In this document: in pieces, positions 46,434 to 55,106 of the stretch
How positions within the stretch are numbered: the stretch's first letter is position 1
How the letters are laid out: every line of letters begins with the position of its first letter
Assembly: GCA_947476275.1 (NCBI GenBank)
Contig: CANJPQ010000015.1
Coordinates: 1 to 64,000 of the forward strand
Source of the DNA: Fidelibacterota bacterium
GTDB taxonomy: Bacteria; Pseudomonadota; Alphaproteobacteria; Rhodospirillales; Rhodospirillaceae
Length of the DNA stretch: 64,000 nucleotides
Direction of reading: 5' to 3'
The notes under the pieces: generated by a model
What the model was told of the DNA's origin: nothing
Seen by the model: only the letters and a program-made list of their open reading frames with translations
The model's database searches: none
Made by a program: the position numbers and the translations under genes

Positions 46434-46814
46434 GTCGAATTTACGAATGGCGCCAATGAAATGTTGCTCGTTATAGTACTATCGTTTTACGCGAATAAAT
46501 CCTATCGCGAACAACTTTTGAGCCGAAAGTGATCGGTCTATTTCGTGTAACGCAAGACCAAGAGGTTTCCCGGCTCGCAGGAACAATTCACGCGTCTGCG
46601 GCGCTCCCACCTCCACAGACATGGATAGAAACGTGGAGGCTCCCGTGGCGCAGTCCGGCCCGCGCGCTCGTGGCGATTGAGGAGAACAGTCCCTCGCCAC
46701 CAGGCCCAATCCGCTGGTCCATGACGTCCGGCGCGACCCCCTTACCGGCGCGCCGGTCGAGCCAATCGAAGCTGTTGCCAACCAGGGCGAGCCGCAGACG
46801 TATCCGACAGTCCG
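46434..46814. other. Gene-poor stretch
   Basis: This holds 381 bp without a supportable gene. The first 100 bp are AT-rich compared with the window (for example around ATGAAATGTTGCTCG and TTTTACGCGAATAAATCC) and probably hold the promoter of the unknown gene at 45690-46433. Open frames on either strand in the remainder have unconserved-looking compositions. Confidence 0.5.
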
Positions 46815-47870
46815 CTAAGCTTTCGCACTGCGTGGGCTGAGCGCACCGCCGATCTTCGCGGCGGTGTCGCTCCAGCGCGGAAGGCGTTGTCCCGCCGCCC
46901 AGGCCGCGTCGCTCATGGTCTTGCGCAGGGCCCGATCCGTGATCAGTCGCCGCAGCGCCTGCGACAACGCTGCCACATCGTCCACCGGCACCAGCAATCC
47001 GGCATCGCGCGGCACCGTGTCCGGCACGGCGCCGGCAGCGCAGGCGACAATGGGCAGGCCGCGCGCCAAGGCTTCGGCAAACGCCATGCCGTACCCCTCG
47101 TCGCGAGAGGCGAGGACGAACGCATCGGACCCGGCGTACGCCGCGTCCAAGTCCGCGCCGCTTTTCTCACCCAGCAACGCCACGCGCGATCCGAGGTCGA
47201 GCATCGCGATCTGCGTCTTGAGCGCGGTCGCCGTGTCCGTATCGCGCGTCACACTGCCGATGCATGTCAGGCGCCAGGGCAGATCGTCCAACCAACTGAG
47301 GGCCGCGATCAGCACGTCATGTGCTTTGCGTGGAGTCAGCGTCGCCACACACAACAGGGTTACGGTCGCGTCCACGCTGCCGTGCGCGCGCGCCGCTGGT
47401 GCGGTGCCGGGTAGAGCCACGGTGATGCGGGCGGTATCCACGTCGAACATCTCGGCCACGCGCTGCGCGGTACGTTCGCTCGTCGTGATCACCGCGTCCG
47501 CTTCCGCAAGCGCATCGCGTTCCGAAGCGAACAGCTGCGCCGCCGTGTCCGCATCCAAGCCTGACTCGACGCACAGCGGATGATGCACCAGCGCAGCCAG
47601 CCGCGCTTTGCAGCGCTGCAGGATCGGCGCCGGGATCGCCCCGAACGCCAGGCCGTCCACCAACACGATGTCGTCGGCGCTGAATCCCGCAAAGATCGCG
47701 GCGGTCGCCGCCAACGCCGCGTCGTTCGGCGCAGGAAAGCTATCGGGCAGAGAGACGAGGGTGGGCTGCCATCCCGCCGCTGGCAGGGCCGCCATCGCGT
47801 GGCGGGCGTAGAGATAGCCGCCGGTCAAGGTCGCCGGATCTCCGGGGATCGCGAAGGCGACCTCACGCAC
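46815..47870 (-). CDS. Glycosyltransferase family 4, last gene of the pterin/CDP-alcohol operon
   Basis: This protein is 351 aa from a GTG at 47870, overlapping the PTPS-like gene by 8 bases. The GT-B fold is clear: TLTGGYLYARHAMAALPAAG glycine-rich N-terminus, ALVHHPLCVESGL, LLCVATLTPRKAHDVLIAAL, and the donor E-x7-E motif SRDEGYGMAFAEALARGLP. It resembles GT4 enzymes acting on small acceptors or lipids. Its position as the seventh gene of a tight operon of pterin/pyrimidine-type enzymes suggests it glycosylates that pathway's product, which is inference. Confidence 0.9.
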   Translation of the reverse strand: MREVAFAIPGDPATLTGGYLYARHAMAALPAAGWQPTLVSLPDSFPAPNDAALAATAAIFAGFSADDIVLVDGLAFGAIPAPILQRCKARLAALVHHPLCVESGLDADTAAQLFASERDALAEADAVITTSERTAQRVAEMFDVDTARITVALPGTAPAARAHGSVDATVTLLCVATLTPRKAHDVLIAALSWLDDLPWRLTCIGSVTRDTDTATALKTQIAMLDLGSRVALLGEKSGADLDAAYAGSDAFVLASRDEGYGMAFAEALARGLPIVACAAGAVPDTVPRDAGLLVPVDDVAALSQALRRLITDRALRKTMSDAAWAAGQRLPRWSDTAAKIGGALSPRSAKA

Positions 47871-48270
47871 GCGTCACGGGACCTTCAAACGACGCTCGCG
47901 CGACATGGGATTCGTGCAAGGTGATCTTCACTTGCGAAATGCCGCTGGCTTCCGCGCCCAGGCGGCCCGCCGCGATCGCCGCGACGATCTGGTCGAACAC
48001 CCACTTCGCCACCGCCTCGGTGGTGGAGCGGCGGCCGGTAAAGGCTGGATGCTCATCCAGGTTGGCGAAATTGATCTGGTGCAGCACCTGCTTGATCACA
48101 TCCGTCGCCAGGCCGATGTCGACCACGATGTCGTTGCTGTCGAGCGCGGCGCGCGCGAACGACACATCGATCACATAGGTTGCACCATGCAGCTTCTGGG
48201 CTGGGCCGAAGGCTTCGCCCTTGATGCTATGGGCAATCATCACATGGTCGCGGATTTCAACGGCGTACAT
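47863..48270 (-). CDS. 6-pyruvoyl-tetrahydropterin synthase/QueD-like protein, active site altered
   Basis: This 135-aa protein has the T-fold of the PTPS/6-carboxytetrahydropterin synthase family: an IAHSI zinc-His start, KLHGATYVIDV, DIGLATDVIKQVLHQINFANLDEHP, STTEAVAKWV, and ITLHESHVA. Two expected features differ. The catalytic Cys that precedes the HGH motif is Ala24, and HGH itself is H28-G-A30, so one zinc ligand is missing. It may bind a pterin or catalyse a different step. It lies 4 bp after the MDR dehydrogenase gene and overlaps the GT4 gene. Confidence 0.87.
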   Translation of the reverse strand: MYAVEIRDHVMIAHSIKGEAFGPAQKLHGATYVIDVSFARAALDSNDIVVDIGLATDVIKQVLHQINFANLDEHPAFTGRRSTTEAVAKWVFDQIVAAIAAGRLGAEASGISQVKITLHESHVARASFEGPVTRA

Positions 48271-48274
48271 TCAC

Positions 48275-49228
48275 TTAATCCTTGTTGGGGTAACGCAGCA
48301 CGGTCATGAGTCCGTTGGAGTCTGCAAGGGCCGCGGGCACGAGGTCCGCGGCTTTCAGGAAATCGATTTCACTGGTGATCAGCAGGTCGAACAATGGGTC
48401 GCGCAGCAATCCCAACGCGGCTTCGATCCGCCGGCGATAGGACCAGCGCGGCTGACGGTTCGGCGGGATGCGCCCGACCTGGGAGGAGATCAGCTTCAGG
48501 CGACGCGCATGAAATGCGCCGCCCAGCGCCACCGGCGTATCGCCATCGCCGTACCAGCTCGCCTCGACGACAGTGGCTTCGTCGCCCGCCGCCGCGATGG
48601 CGGTACGAAGACCGGCGGCGCTGGCGCTGGTATGGATCACCACGTCTTGATCTTGCGGCGCCGCGTCCGGTGTGGCGAACGCCGCACCCAGCTGCTGCGA
48701 CAGTGTGCCGCGGTCGGTGCGGATGTCGACCACAGTCACATCCGTGCCAGGCATATCTGCCGCCAGCTTTGCCACCAACAGGCCGAGCACGCCCGCGCCC
48801 ACGATCGTCACACGATCGCCCGCGGACACGCCGCTATCCCAGATCACGTTCAGCGCGGTCTCGAGATTGGCTGTCAGCACCGCGCGCCGCGGCGGCACGT
48901 CCGCCGGCACGCGATGCAGCGCTTCCGCCGGCACGCCCGCGATCTCCTGGTGTGGATGCAGCAGGAACACCGGCTCGCCTTTCAGCGCGCCGTCAAGCGC
49001 GCGACCCACAAAGCAGTAGCCGTATTTCACCGGGAACGGGAACGTGCCTTCTTGATGGGGGCAGCGCATGCGGCTGTGTTCGGACACCGGCACTTTGCCG
49101 TTCAGCACCAGCCGTTCGGTGCCGCGGCTCAGTCCCGAGTACAGTGCCGCCACGCGGATACCTGCCGCAACCTCGCCCGGTCGCAGCGCAACTTGACCGG
49201 CGCCGACGTACCACAGCGCGTTACTCAT
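48275..49228 (-). CDS. Medium-chain (zinc-type) alcohol dehydrogenase-like protein
   Basis: This 317-aa protein starts in an ATGA overlap with the RibD-like gene. The MDR fold is recognisable: the cofactor site is VTIVGAGVLGLLVAKLAAD, preceded by LETALNVIWDSGVSAGD. The region that in zinc enzymes carries the GHE ligand reads FPVKYGYCFVGRAL, so the catalytic zinc site looks modified. It resembles the BchC/threonine-dehydrogenase-like branch. It probably oxidises or reduces a side-chain hydroxyl or keto group in the pathway of this operon. Confidence 0.87.
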   Translation of the reverse strand: MSNALWYVGAGQVALRPGEVAAGIRVAALYSGLSRGTERLVLNGKVPVSEHSRMRCPHQEGTFPFPVKYGYCFVGRALDGALKGEPVFLLHPHQEIAGVPAEALHRVPADVPPRRAVLTANLETALNVIWDSGVSAGDRVTIVGAGVLGLLVAKLAADMPGTDVTVVDIRTDRGTLSQQLGAAFATPDAAPQDQDVVIHTSASAAGLRTAIAAAGDEATVVEASWYGDGDTPVALGGAFHARRLKLISSQVGRIPPNRQPRWSYRRRIEAALGLLRDPLFDLLITSEIDFLKAADLVPAALADSNGLMTVLRYPNKD

Positions 49229-49992
49229 GGCCGCAGATCGCAATCGCACAGGATGTCGTCGCCGGGCAGGCGGAACACACGCATGCGCGGGCGGATCGCC
49301 GCGTCCAGCCGCAGGATCGGCGGTAGCTGCAAGCCGGTGGGCCCCGCACCGATGATCATCGGCGCGATGATGATATGCAGGCGGTCGATCAGCCCGCCGG
49401 CAACAAAGCGCGACAAGGTCTGCGGCCCGCCTTCGATCAGGATGCGGCGGAACCCGCGCGCATACAGCGCATCCAACACGGTCTCCGGCGCGATCACCCC
49501 ATCGTCGTGAGGTAGCGCAACGCTTTCGATACCACGCGCCATCGGTGTGTCCGTGCAGCGCAACACCAGACGGCGCACGCCGTCGTCGCGCAAACATTTT
49601 GCATCTGCCGGCAACCGTCCGCGCGGATCGATCACCACCCGCGCCGGTGACTCGCCGCCGGTGTGGCGCACGTTGAGTTGCGGGTCATCCGCCAGCGCCG
49701 TGCCCACGCCCACCACCACCGCATCGGCCAGCGCGCGCAGGCGATGCAGATGGGTCAGGCCGCACGGGCCGTTGATGTCGTGGGAATGACCGCTCGCGGT
49801 AGCGACGCGCCCGTCGAGGGATTGGCCGATCTGCCCGATGACGAACGGGCGGTCCTCGCACGGCGCCAGCAGCGGCCCATAGATCGCCCACAACGCGCCG
49901 GCACGTCCCGCGGCTGCGTTGTCACCTGCCGCTGCGGCCAAGACCTGTGACCACGCGGGGCCTTCCCAATCTGAAACTTCGGCGGCATCCAT
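49225..49992 (-). CDS. RibD C-terminal-domain reductase
   Basis: This protein is 255 aa (ATG 49992; a GTG three bases upstream is possible). From residue 48 it is the RibD_C/dihydrofolate-reductase-like fold: FVIGQIGQSLDGRVATASG, ADAVVVGVGTALADDP, VVIDPRGRLP, and RRILIEGGPQTLSRFVAGGL with LIDRLHIIIAPMIIG. In riboflavin synthesis this domain reduces the ribosyl side chain of a GTP-derived pyrimidine. The deaminase half of RibD is absent; the first 45 residues are unrelated. It lies 11-14 bp after the creatininase gene. Confidence 0.9.
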   Translation of the reverse strand: MDAAEVSDWEGPAWSQVLAAAAGDNAAAGRAGALWAIYGPLLAPCEDRPFVIGQIGQSLDGRVATASGHSHDINGPCGLTHLHRLRALADAVVVGVGTALADDPQLNVRHTGGESPARVVIDPRGRLPADAKCLRDDGVRRLVLRCTDTPMARGIESVALPHDDGVIAPETVLDALYARGFRRILIEGGPQTLSRFVAGGLIDRLHIIIAPMIIGAGPTGLQLPPILRLDAAIRPRMRVFRLPGDDILCDCDLRP

Positions 49993-50006
49993 CACGGCAG
50001 CATATA

Positions 50007-50762
50007 TCAGGATTGCGGCCAGCTGGCGGCAGCAAGTTGCGCCAGCAGCGTGCGCAAGCCCTGCGCCGCATGCCCCACCAACGCTGCACCGAGTCGCGCT
50101 TCGGCCTTTTCGGGATGTCCGATCGCGCTTCCCCCGAGGTCATCGCTGGTCCATCCCCAGGCGATGGGCCCGGTGGGGAACAGCAGTGGCGCCGGCGTAC
50201 GCGCCGGTTGGTCTTTGGCGACGGCCCGATCCACCAACTCCGGTGCGAGATGCAGCATCACCGATGTTTCGATCCACCCGCCGTGCACGTCGCCTGTCGC
50301 CGGTGTCGGCACCGTGATGCCCGCCGGCAAGCCGAAGTCGAGCCAATGGGCGCTCGCCGCCAGCAGCCCGAAGCGGGTGCGCAGCTTCAGGGCGGCAATC
50401 GATGCGGCGGCGACATTGCCGCCGTGGCCGTTGAACAGCACCACGCGCCGGATGTTCAGGCGATGCAGGCCCTCGCCGACGCTGACGATGTCGCCGATCA
50501 GCCCCTCCGGCTCACGGCTGATGGTGCCGGCGCGATGGGCGTGTTCCGCCGATGCGCCGAGCCACAACAGCGGCAGCCGATAGACCTCGCCGTCGGTAAA
50601 TCCGCGCGCGGCTTGTTCGATGATGCCTTCGGCAATCAGACCGTCGGTGCCCAGCGGCAGATGCGGCCCATGCGTCTCCATCGCGCCCAAGGGCAGCACG
50701 GCCACCGCGCCGTTGCCGGGCGCCAGCGGTTCGCGCAAGTGGGCCAACGTGCGAAAGGTCAT
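50007..50762 (-). CDS. Creatininase-family amidohydrolase (ArfB/MftE-like)
   Basis: This protein is 251 aa from the ATG at 50762, overlapping the upstream stop by 4 bases. The metal-binding signature PLGAMETHGPHLPLGTD is intact (Glu, two His, Asp), as is LFNGHGGNVAAA. Besides creatinine hydrolysis, this family includes ArfB, the deformylase acting on the GTP cyclohydrolase III product in archaeal riboflavin/F420 synthesis, and MftE of mycofactocin. The RibD-like and PTPS-like neighbours make a deformylase-type step on a pyrimidine or pterin the most coherent guess. Confidence 0.9.
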   Translation of the reverse strand: MTFRTLAHLREPLAPGNGAVAVLPLGAMETHGPHLPLGTDGLIAEGIIEQAARGFTDGEVYRLPLLWLGASAEHAHRAGTISREPEGLIGDIVSVGEGLHRLNIRRVVLFNGHGGNVAAASIAALKLRTRFGLLAASAHWLDFGLPAGITVPTPATGDVHGGWIETSVMLHLAPELVDRAVAKDQPARTPAPLLFPTGPIAWGWTSDDLGGSAIGHPEKAEARLGAALVGHAAQGLRTLLAQLAAASWPQS

Positions 50763-52327
50763 GGCGCAGGCCCGCTGAAACTCGTCACGATACGCGTACG
50801 CAAGGCATCCATCTTCCACTGCGGGCTCTGCGCCGTCGGTCGCATCCCATCGGTCCAGTGCCAGTCGGCAATCGCCGCCGTCACCGCCGGGTCCTTGGCG
50901 ATAACATGCACCGGCACGTCGCGTGTCGCATCCTCGCCGCTGACGAACGACATCGGTTGATGATCGCCCAGCACGATCAGCACGGTCTTCTCAGTGGCGT
51001 GCGTCAGCACGAAGGATTCCAGCGTTTCCAGAACGTAGGAAATCGAACGGCCATACTGCGCGCGAACGTCCTCCGGCTCCTCCCAAAGCTCCTCCGGCGT
51101 CGGGCCTTCGCGGGCGGTGTCGAATATATGTCCATCGCCAACCTGATCCCACGGCACCGGCTTGGGCAACGGCGTCCAGGGCGCGTGGCTGCTCACCAGG
51201 GCGATCTCCGCCATCACCGGCTTGCGGTCGGCCTTGGCCAGTTCCATGCGCTGGAATTTCGACAGGGTGAACTGATCCGCCATGGTGATGTAGGTGAAAG
51301 GCTCGCCCCGGAAGTCGAGCGCCGGCGCATCGTACATGACGTCGGGCCGGAAGAACGAAGCTTCCGTCCACTCCATGGTTATCTCCGGCATCACCACCGC
51401 CGTGCGCCAGCCTGCGCGGCTGAAATCGGACAGCAGCGTGGTGCGTTTGCTGCCGATCAACATGTTATAGCGCCGCTGATCATTCACCCACAGGCCGGAC
51501 ATCGTCGTGCTATGGGCCAGCCAGCTTTCGCCGCCGAACGTCGGCGAGCCCAGCCACGCGCTGCGCGATGCAAAGCCCGCGGCGCTCAAGCGCTCCGTCA
51601 TGCGGTCGAGTTGTGCGGCAATAGACGCATAGCGCGGCGCATCGACGGCGACGCGGCCGTAGGATTCGACGAACACCACCAGCACGTCGTGCCCTTGCAA
51701 CGTCCGCAGCAGCTGCGGCGGTGCCACCGCAGCCAAGGGATCGTGCGACAATTCGCCGGCGAAAATTCGCGTGGTGCGAAATCCTTCGGCGACGATATGG
51801 GCCTCGTCTGCGAACACCTGCGCGGTCGCGCGGCTCACGCCCGGCAGCGCGACGGCAAGCCCGATCAGTGCGGCGGCCAGCACGCCCGCGGCTACCGGCA
51901 TCCTCCACACGAACGTCACACGTCGCAAAGCCCACGCGCCCGCGGCCGCCACGGCGGCTACGGCGACGATCCCGCCGAGCACCGCGCCCAGCGCGTAAGC
52001 GATCCCATGGCTACGCGTCAGCAGGTCGAAGCCTTTGGGGATCAGCGGCAGGTCGAGCGCAAGATCGATGGGCCGGTCGAAGGCGAGGTACGTGCCGGTA
52101 TTGCCGATCTTCAAGGCAATCGCGGCCATCAACACGGCAACGCCGAGGCCGCGCATCGCCTTTTGCCAGCGCACAGGCGTCAACGCGAGCAGGGCGAGGA
52201 TCAACAGCGTCTCCGCCCCGACGCGCAGGAAGGCGCCGGGCGTGACGCCCAGCAGCCGGTCCGGCAGCACCAGCAATGCATTCAGCGCCAGCAGCGCCAC
52301 GCCAATGGAAAGCGCGCGCGCGTTCAT
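50759..52327 (-). CDS. LtaS/sulfatase-superfamily membrane phosphotransferase
   Basis: This 522-aa protein starts in an ATGA overlap with the CDP-alcohol transferase gene. It has five N-terminal hydrophobic helices (about 5-175). An extracytoplasmic alkaline phosphatase/sulfatase-like domain follows (about 215-510): VLVVFVESYGR with the first metal Glu, SPTFGGESWLAHSTTMSG with the Thr/Ser nucleophile region, and LIVLGDHQP with the last metal Asp-His. It is similar to LtaS/OpgB-type enzymes that transfer phosphoglycerol or phosphoethanolamine from lipids to glycans. In this operon it may decorate or release the pathway product at the outer face of the inner membrane. Confidence 0.87.
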   Translation of the reverse strand: MNARALSIGVALLALNALLVLPDRLLGVTPGAFLRVGAETLLILALLALTPVRWQKAMRGLGVAVLMAAIALKIGNTGTYLAFDRPIDLALDLPLIPKGFDLLTRSHGIAYALGAVLGGIVAVAAVAAAGAWALRRVTFVWRMPVAAGVLAAALIGLAVALPGVSRATAQVFADEAHIVAEGFRTTRIFAGELSHDPLAAVAPPQLLRTLQGHDVLVVFVESYGRVAVDAPRYASIAAQLDRMTERLSAAGFASRSAWLGSPTFGGESWLAHSTTMSGLWVNDQRRYNMLIGSKRTTLLSDFSRAGWRTAVVMPEITMEWTEASFFRPDVMYDAPALDFRGEPFTYITMADQFTLSKFQRMELAKADRKPVMAEIALVSSHAPWTPLPKPVPWDQVGDGHIFDTAREGPTPEELWEEPEDVRAQYGRSISYVLETLESFVLTHATEKTVLIVLGDHQPMSFVSGEDATRDVPVHVIAKDPAVTAAIADWHWTDGMRPTAQSPQWKMDALRTRIVTSFSGPAP

Positions 52328-53058
52328 GCCGTTCGCACCTGATGCACGATGTCCGTACCGAACGAATAGAGCAGCAGGGCCAGGGCGGCGAAGGCCAGCA
52401 TTGCGCTCAGCGGCGGCTGCACGATCGGCGCCAGCAGCGCCACCGATGCGCCGATCTGGATCACGGCAATCGTCTTGCGCCGGAACGATTGCTCCAGCGG
52501 CCGCCGCAGCGCGGGCAGGATCGCGCCCGCGCCGACATATAGGTAGCGAGCCGCGCCGCTCAACAGCACCCACGCGCCCGCCTTGCCGGATTGCCAGGCG
52601 ATGACCGACAGCACCATCACGAAGAATGCATCCGTCTCCATGTCGAATCGCGCGCCGAACGGCGACGCGAGGCCGAACCGCCGCGCGAGCCACCCATCGG
52701 CACCGTCGGCAATCAGGACAGCCAAGCCCGCGGCGAACGCTGTCCAATTGCCCAGGGACGATTCACGGAGGTCGTTCTGCTCAGCGCCCACGGCGGCGAA
52801 AGCGCACACCACGGCGAGGCGCGCGAGTGTGATGGCATTTGCGGCGCCGAAGCGGGAGTGGGGATGGAACGCGCGAATGCGGCTCACGATGATGAGCGAT
52901 GCGCCGACGTAGGCCAGTCCGGCAGCCGACGCGGACCCAAGCGTCACCGGCGCCGATGTCAGCGCGACAACGGCGGCGGCAACGACGGCGCTGCCGAGAA
53001 TGAGAGGCAGGATGGGCAAGCGCAGCAAAAGTACCCCCGGGGAAACGGCGGGCATCAT
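52324..53058 (-). CDS. CDP-alcohol phosphatidyltransferase-family membrane protein
   Basis: This 244-aa protein has six hydrophobic segments. The CDP-alcohol phosphotransferase signature is complete: DGADGWLARRFG then GARFDMETD, giving the four Asp of DxxDGxxAR-x8-GxxxDxxxD. It transfers a phospho-alcohol from a CDP-linked donor. It is the first gene of the seven-gene operon. The N-terminal 75 residues (two helices before the catalytic core) are longer than in PgsA or PssA, so neither housekeeping name should be assumed. The ATG at 53055 is an alternative start. Confidence 0.9.
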   Translation of the reverse strand: MMPAVSPGVLLLRLPILPLILGSAVVAAAVVALTSAPVTLGSASAAGLAYVGASLIIVSRIRAFHPHSRFGAANAITLARLAVVCAFAAVGAEQNDLRESSLGNWTAFAAGLAVLIADGADGWLARRFGLASPFGARFDMETDAFFVMVLSVIAWQSGKAGAWVLLSGAARYLYVGAGAILPALRRPLEQSFRRKTIAVIQIGASVALLAPIVQPPLSAMLAFAALALLLYSFGTDIVHQVRTA

Positions 53059-53192
53059 ATTACAAGCCGCCGTCCGCTCGTCCGATCAAATTCACACGCG
53101 GGATGCTCACCGACATACCCCCACCGCGTGTACGCGCAACCTTGCTGATCTGCGCCCGTTAATTCCGCGGACGATCCGGGCAAACGCGCACT

Positions 53193-53249
53193 GAGGCTTA
53201 TCGCGATGGTTACGACAAAGGCAGTCGCGACGAATACTACGACAAGTAG
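53193..53249 (+). other. Possible C-terminal gene remnant
   Basis: One frame reads EAYRDGYDKGSRDEYYDK and then TAG at 53247-53249, with no usable start after the preceding stop near 53160. The repetitive Tyr/Asp/Gly pattern looks like real coding sequence. It may be the tail of a lost gene. Nothing else is recognisable from 53059 to 53322. Confidence 0.25.
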
Positions 53250-53322
53250 TCGTTCCCCCCGAAGAGGGACATGAGACAGACAAAGAGTGTGCGCGGAATT
53301 CCGTGCATGTCTTTTTCGTTTG

Positions 53323-53466
53323 TCAGGTGAAGACGTGCGGAAAAAGTCCCACGAGCCCGATGATGATCAGGTACAGGGCGACGATGTAATTCAGCAGGCG
53401 CGGCATCGCGAGGATCAGAATGCCGGCGATCAAGGCAACCAGCGGCTGGACGGCGACAAGGGTCAT
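53323..53466 (-). CDS. DUF3096-type small membrane protein
   Basis: This 47-aa protein has the sequence pattern VAVQPLVALIAGILILAMP then LLNYIVALYLIIIGLVGL, two hydrophobic helices with a short turn, which I recognise as DUF3096. GGAG lies 7 bases before the ATG at 53466. The function is unknown; such proteins are widespread in Proteobacteria as single small membrane proteins. Confidence 0.8.
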   Translation of the reverse strand: MTLVAVQPLVALIAGILILAMPRLLNYIVALYLIIIGLVGLFPHVFT

Positions 53467-53587
53467 GGCAAGGCTCCACGGGCATTTGCTCGAATACCGA
53501 TCAACGTGATTGCATCGGCTTAGTTGCAACTTTCGGCTGCGCAAGAGGCCTCGCCTTTGCAGGGTTCGCCCGCTACTCTGCCGCGCC

Positions 53588-55093
53588 ATGAAGGCCCCCC
53601 GTTCCCTCCTGCTGTTCGCGAGTCTGGTTCTCGCCGGCCCGAGCGATGCCGCAACCCTGCGCGTCGCCATCCCGGCCTTGCCCGCGAGTCTCGGTGTGCC
53701 CTTCACGGCGGTAGGTCAGCCGAGCACGGCGACCTGGTCGGCGCTGTTCGATGCCCTCACGCGCCTTGAGCCCGACGGCAGCTTGAAGCCGGCCCTTGCC
53801 ACCGCCTGGGCGCCGGTCAACCCGCGCCTGTGGCGCTTCACGCTGCGTAACGATGTGAAGTTCCACGACGGCACGCCGCTCACCGCGCAGGCCGTCGCCG
53901 ACAGTCTCGCGATCCTGCGCACGAAGGAAGCCGCGAAGTTCTATCTTGCCAGCGAGATGACGCACCTGAAAGCGATCCGCGCGACGGGGCCGCTCACGCT
54001 CGAAGTTGAAACCGACGTTCCCGACGCCATCCTGCCGCGGCGGATGAGCATCCTCCCGATCGTTTCGGCGGCGGCGTGGGCGATGAAGGGAGAGGCTGGC
54101 TTCGCCCAAGCCCCCGTCGGCACCGGCCCATATAAGCTCGTCGATTGGGGCCGCGGTTCCGGCTCCGCCAAATTGTCCGCCGCCGCGGACAGCTGGCGCA
54201 AACCCAATATCGACGCGCTCGAGCTCATCCCCCTCGACAGCGCCATCAGCCGCCTACAGGCGCTGATGTCGGGCCGCGTCGACGTGGCGGCGCGCATGAA
54301 CAACGAAGATATCGCGCCCGCCAAGGACGGTGGCTTCAAACTCGCCAGCCTGGAAGCCCCGCAAGTTCTGTCGCTCGCGTTCAAGCTTGCCGGCGGCAAT
54401 CCGAAAAGCCCCGTTGCCGATCAGCGCGTGCGCCAAGCCATGAGTATGGCGCTCAACCGCCCGGGAATCGCCACGCAGATCCTGCAAGGGCTTGCCAAGC
54501 CCACGGGTCAGGCGGCGAGTTCGAACACCGTCGGCTACACCGCCGACATTCCCGTGCCGCCCTACGATCCAGAGCGCGCGAAAGCGCTGTTGAAAGAAGC
54601 CGGCTACGGCAGCGGCGTCACCCTCACGGCGGAGGTCATGGTCGGCGTCAGCCCGGCGGACGATCTGATCTATCAGCAGGTGGTGCAGGACCTGGGTCGC
54701 ATCGGGGTCGCCGTCACTTTGCGCACGATCCCCTACGCCGTTTGGCTGCGCAAATACTCTGCCAACGACTGGGCCGGCGACATGTTCTCGCTGACGTGGG
54801 ATTCCTCCTCATTCTATGACGTGATCCGCGTGATCGGGAACGCCAGCTGCGCGAAGCCTTCGCCGTTCTTCTGCGATGCGACGCTCACGCCCGTCATCGC
54901 CGCGGTCGATGCGGAGATGGACGAAAGCAAGCGCCTGCGTGCGCTGCAGGCGCTCAATGCGCGCTATGCAACGCTCGCGCCGGCGCTGTTCCTGGTCACG
55001 GTCAGCCACCACTACGGCTACACGCCGAAAATCCGCACACTGTCCTTGCGCAATTCCGGCGTGGTTTACGAAGGCGTGACCTTCAATCCCTGA
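53588..55093 (+). CDS. ABC transporter substrate-binding protein, family 5
   Basis: This 501-aa protein has a Sec signal peptide (MKAPRSLLLFASLVLAGPSDAAT). SBP_bac_5 features are LKPALATAWAPVNPRLW, FTLRNDVKFHDGTPLTAQAV, GTGPYKLVDWG, and VADQRVRQAMSMALNR. Near the end it has the Cys pair ASCAKPSPFFC seen in the two other SBPs of the window. It starts the plus-strand module SBP, flavoprotein, IclR, SBP. No permease or ATPase is encoded nearby. The ligand is unknown, perhaps related to that of the SBP at 8454-9980. Confidence 0.92.
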   Translation: MKAPRSLLLFASLVLAGPSDAATLRVAIPALPASLGVPFTAVGQPSTATWSALFDALTRLEPDGSLKPALATAWAPVNPRLWRFTLRNDVKFHDGTPLTAQAVADSLAILRTKEAAKFYLASEMTHLKAIRATGPLTLEVETDVPDAILPRRMSILPIVSAAAWAMKGEAGFAQAPVGTGPYKLVDWGRGSGSAKLSAAADSWRKPNIDALELIPLDSAISRLQALMSGRVDVAARMNNEDIAPAKDGGFKLASLEAPQVLSLAFKLAGGNPKSPVADQRVRQAMSMALNRPGIATQILQGLAKPTGQAASSNTVGYTADIPVPPYDPERAKALLKEAGYGSGVTLTAEVMVGVSPADDLIYQQVVQDLGRIGVAVTLRTIPYAVWLRKYSANDWAGDMFSLTWDSSSFYDVIRVIGNASCAKPSPFFCDATLTPVIAAVDAEMDESKRLRALQALNARYATLAPALFLVTVSHHYGYTPKIRTLSLRNSGVVYEGVTFNP

Positions 55094-55106
55094 TGAGGCT
55101 GCTGTT

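Noticed and set aside
46479-46781. 100-codon minus-strand frame in the gene-poor stretch
   Set aside because: Weak start, unconserved-looking translation, AT-rich end; not supportable.
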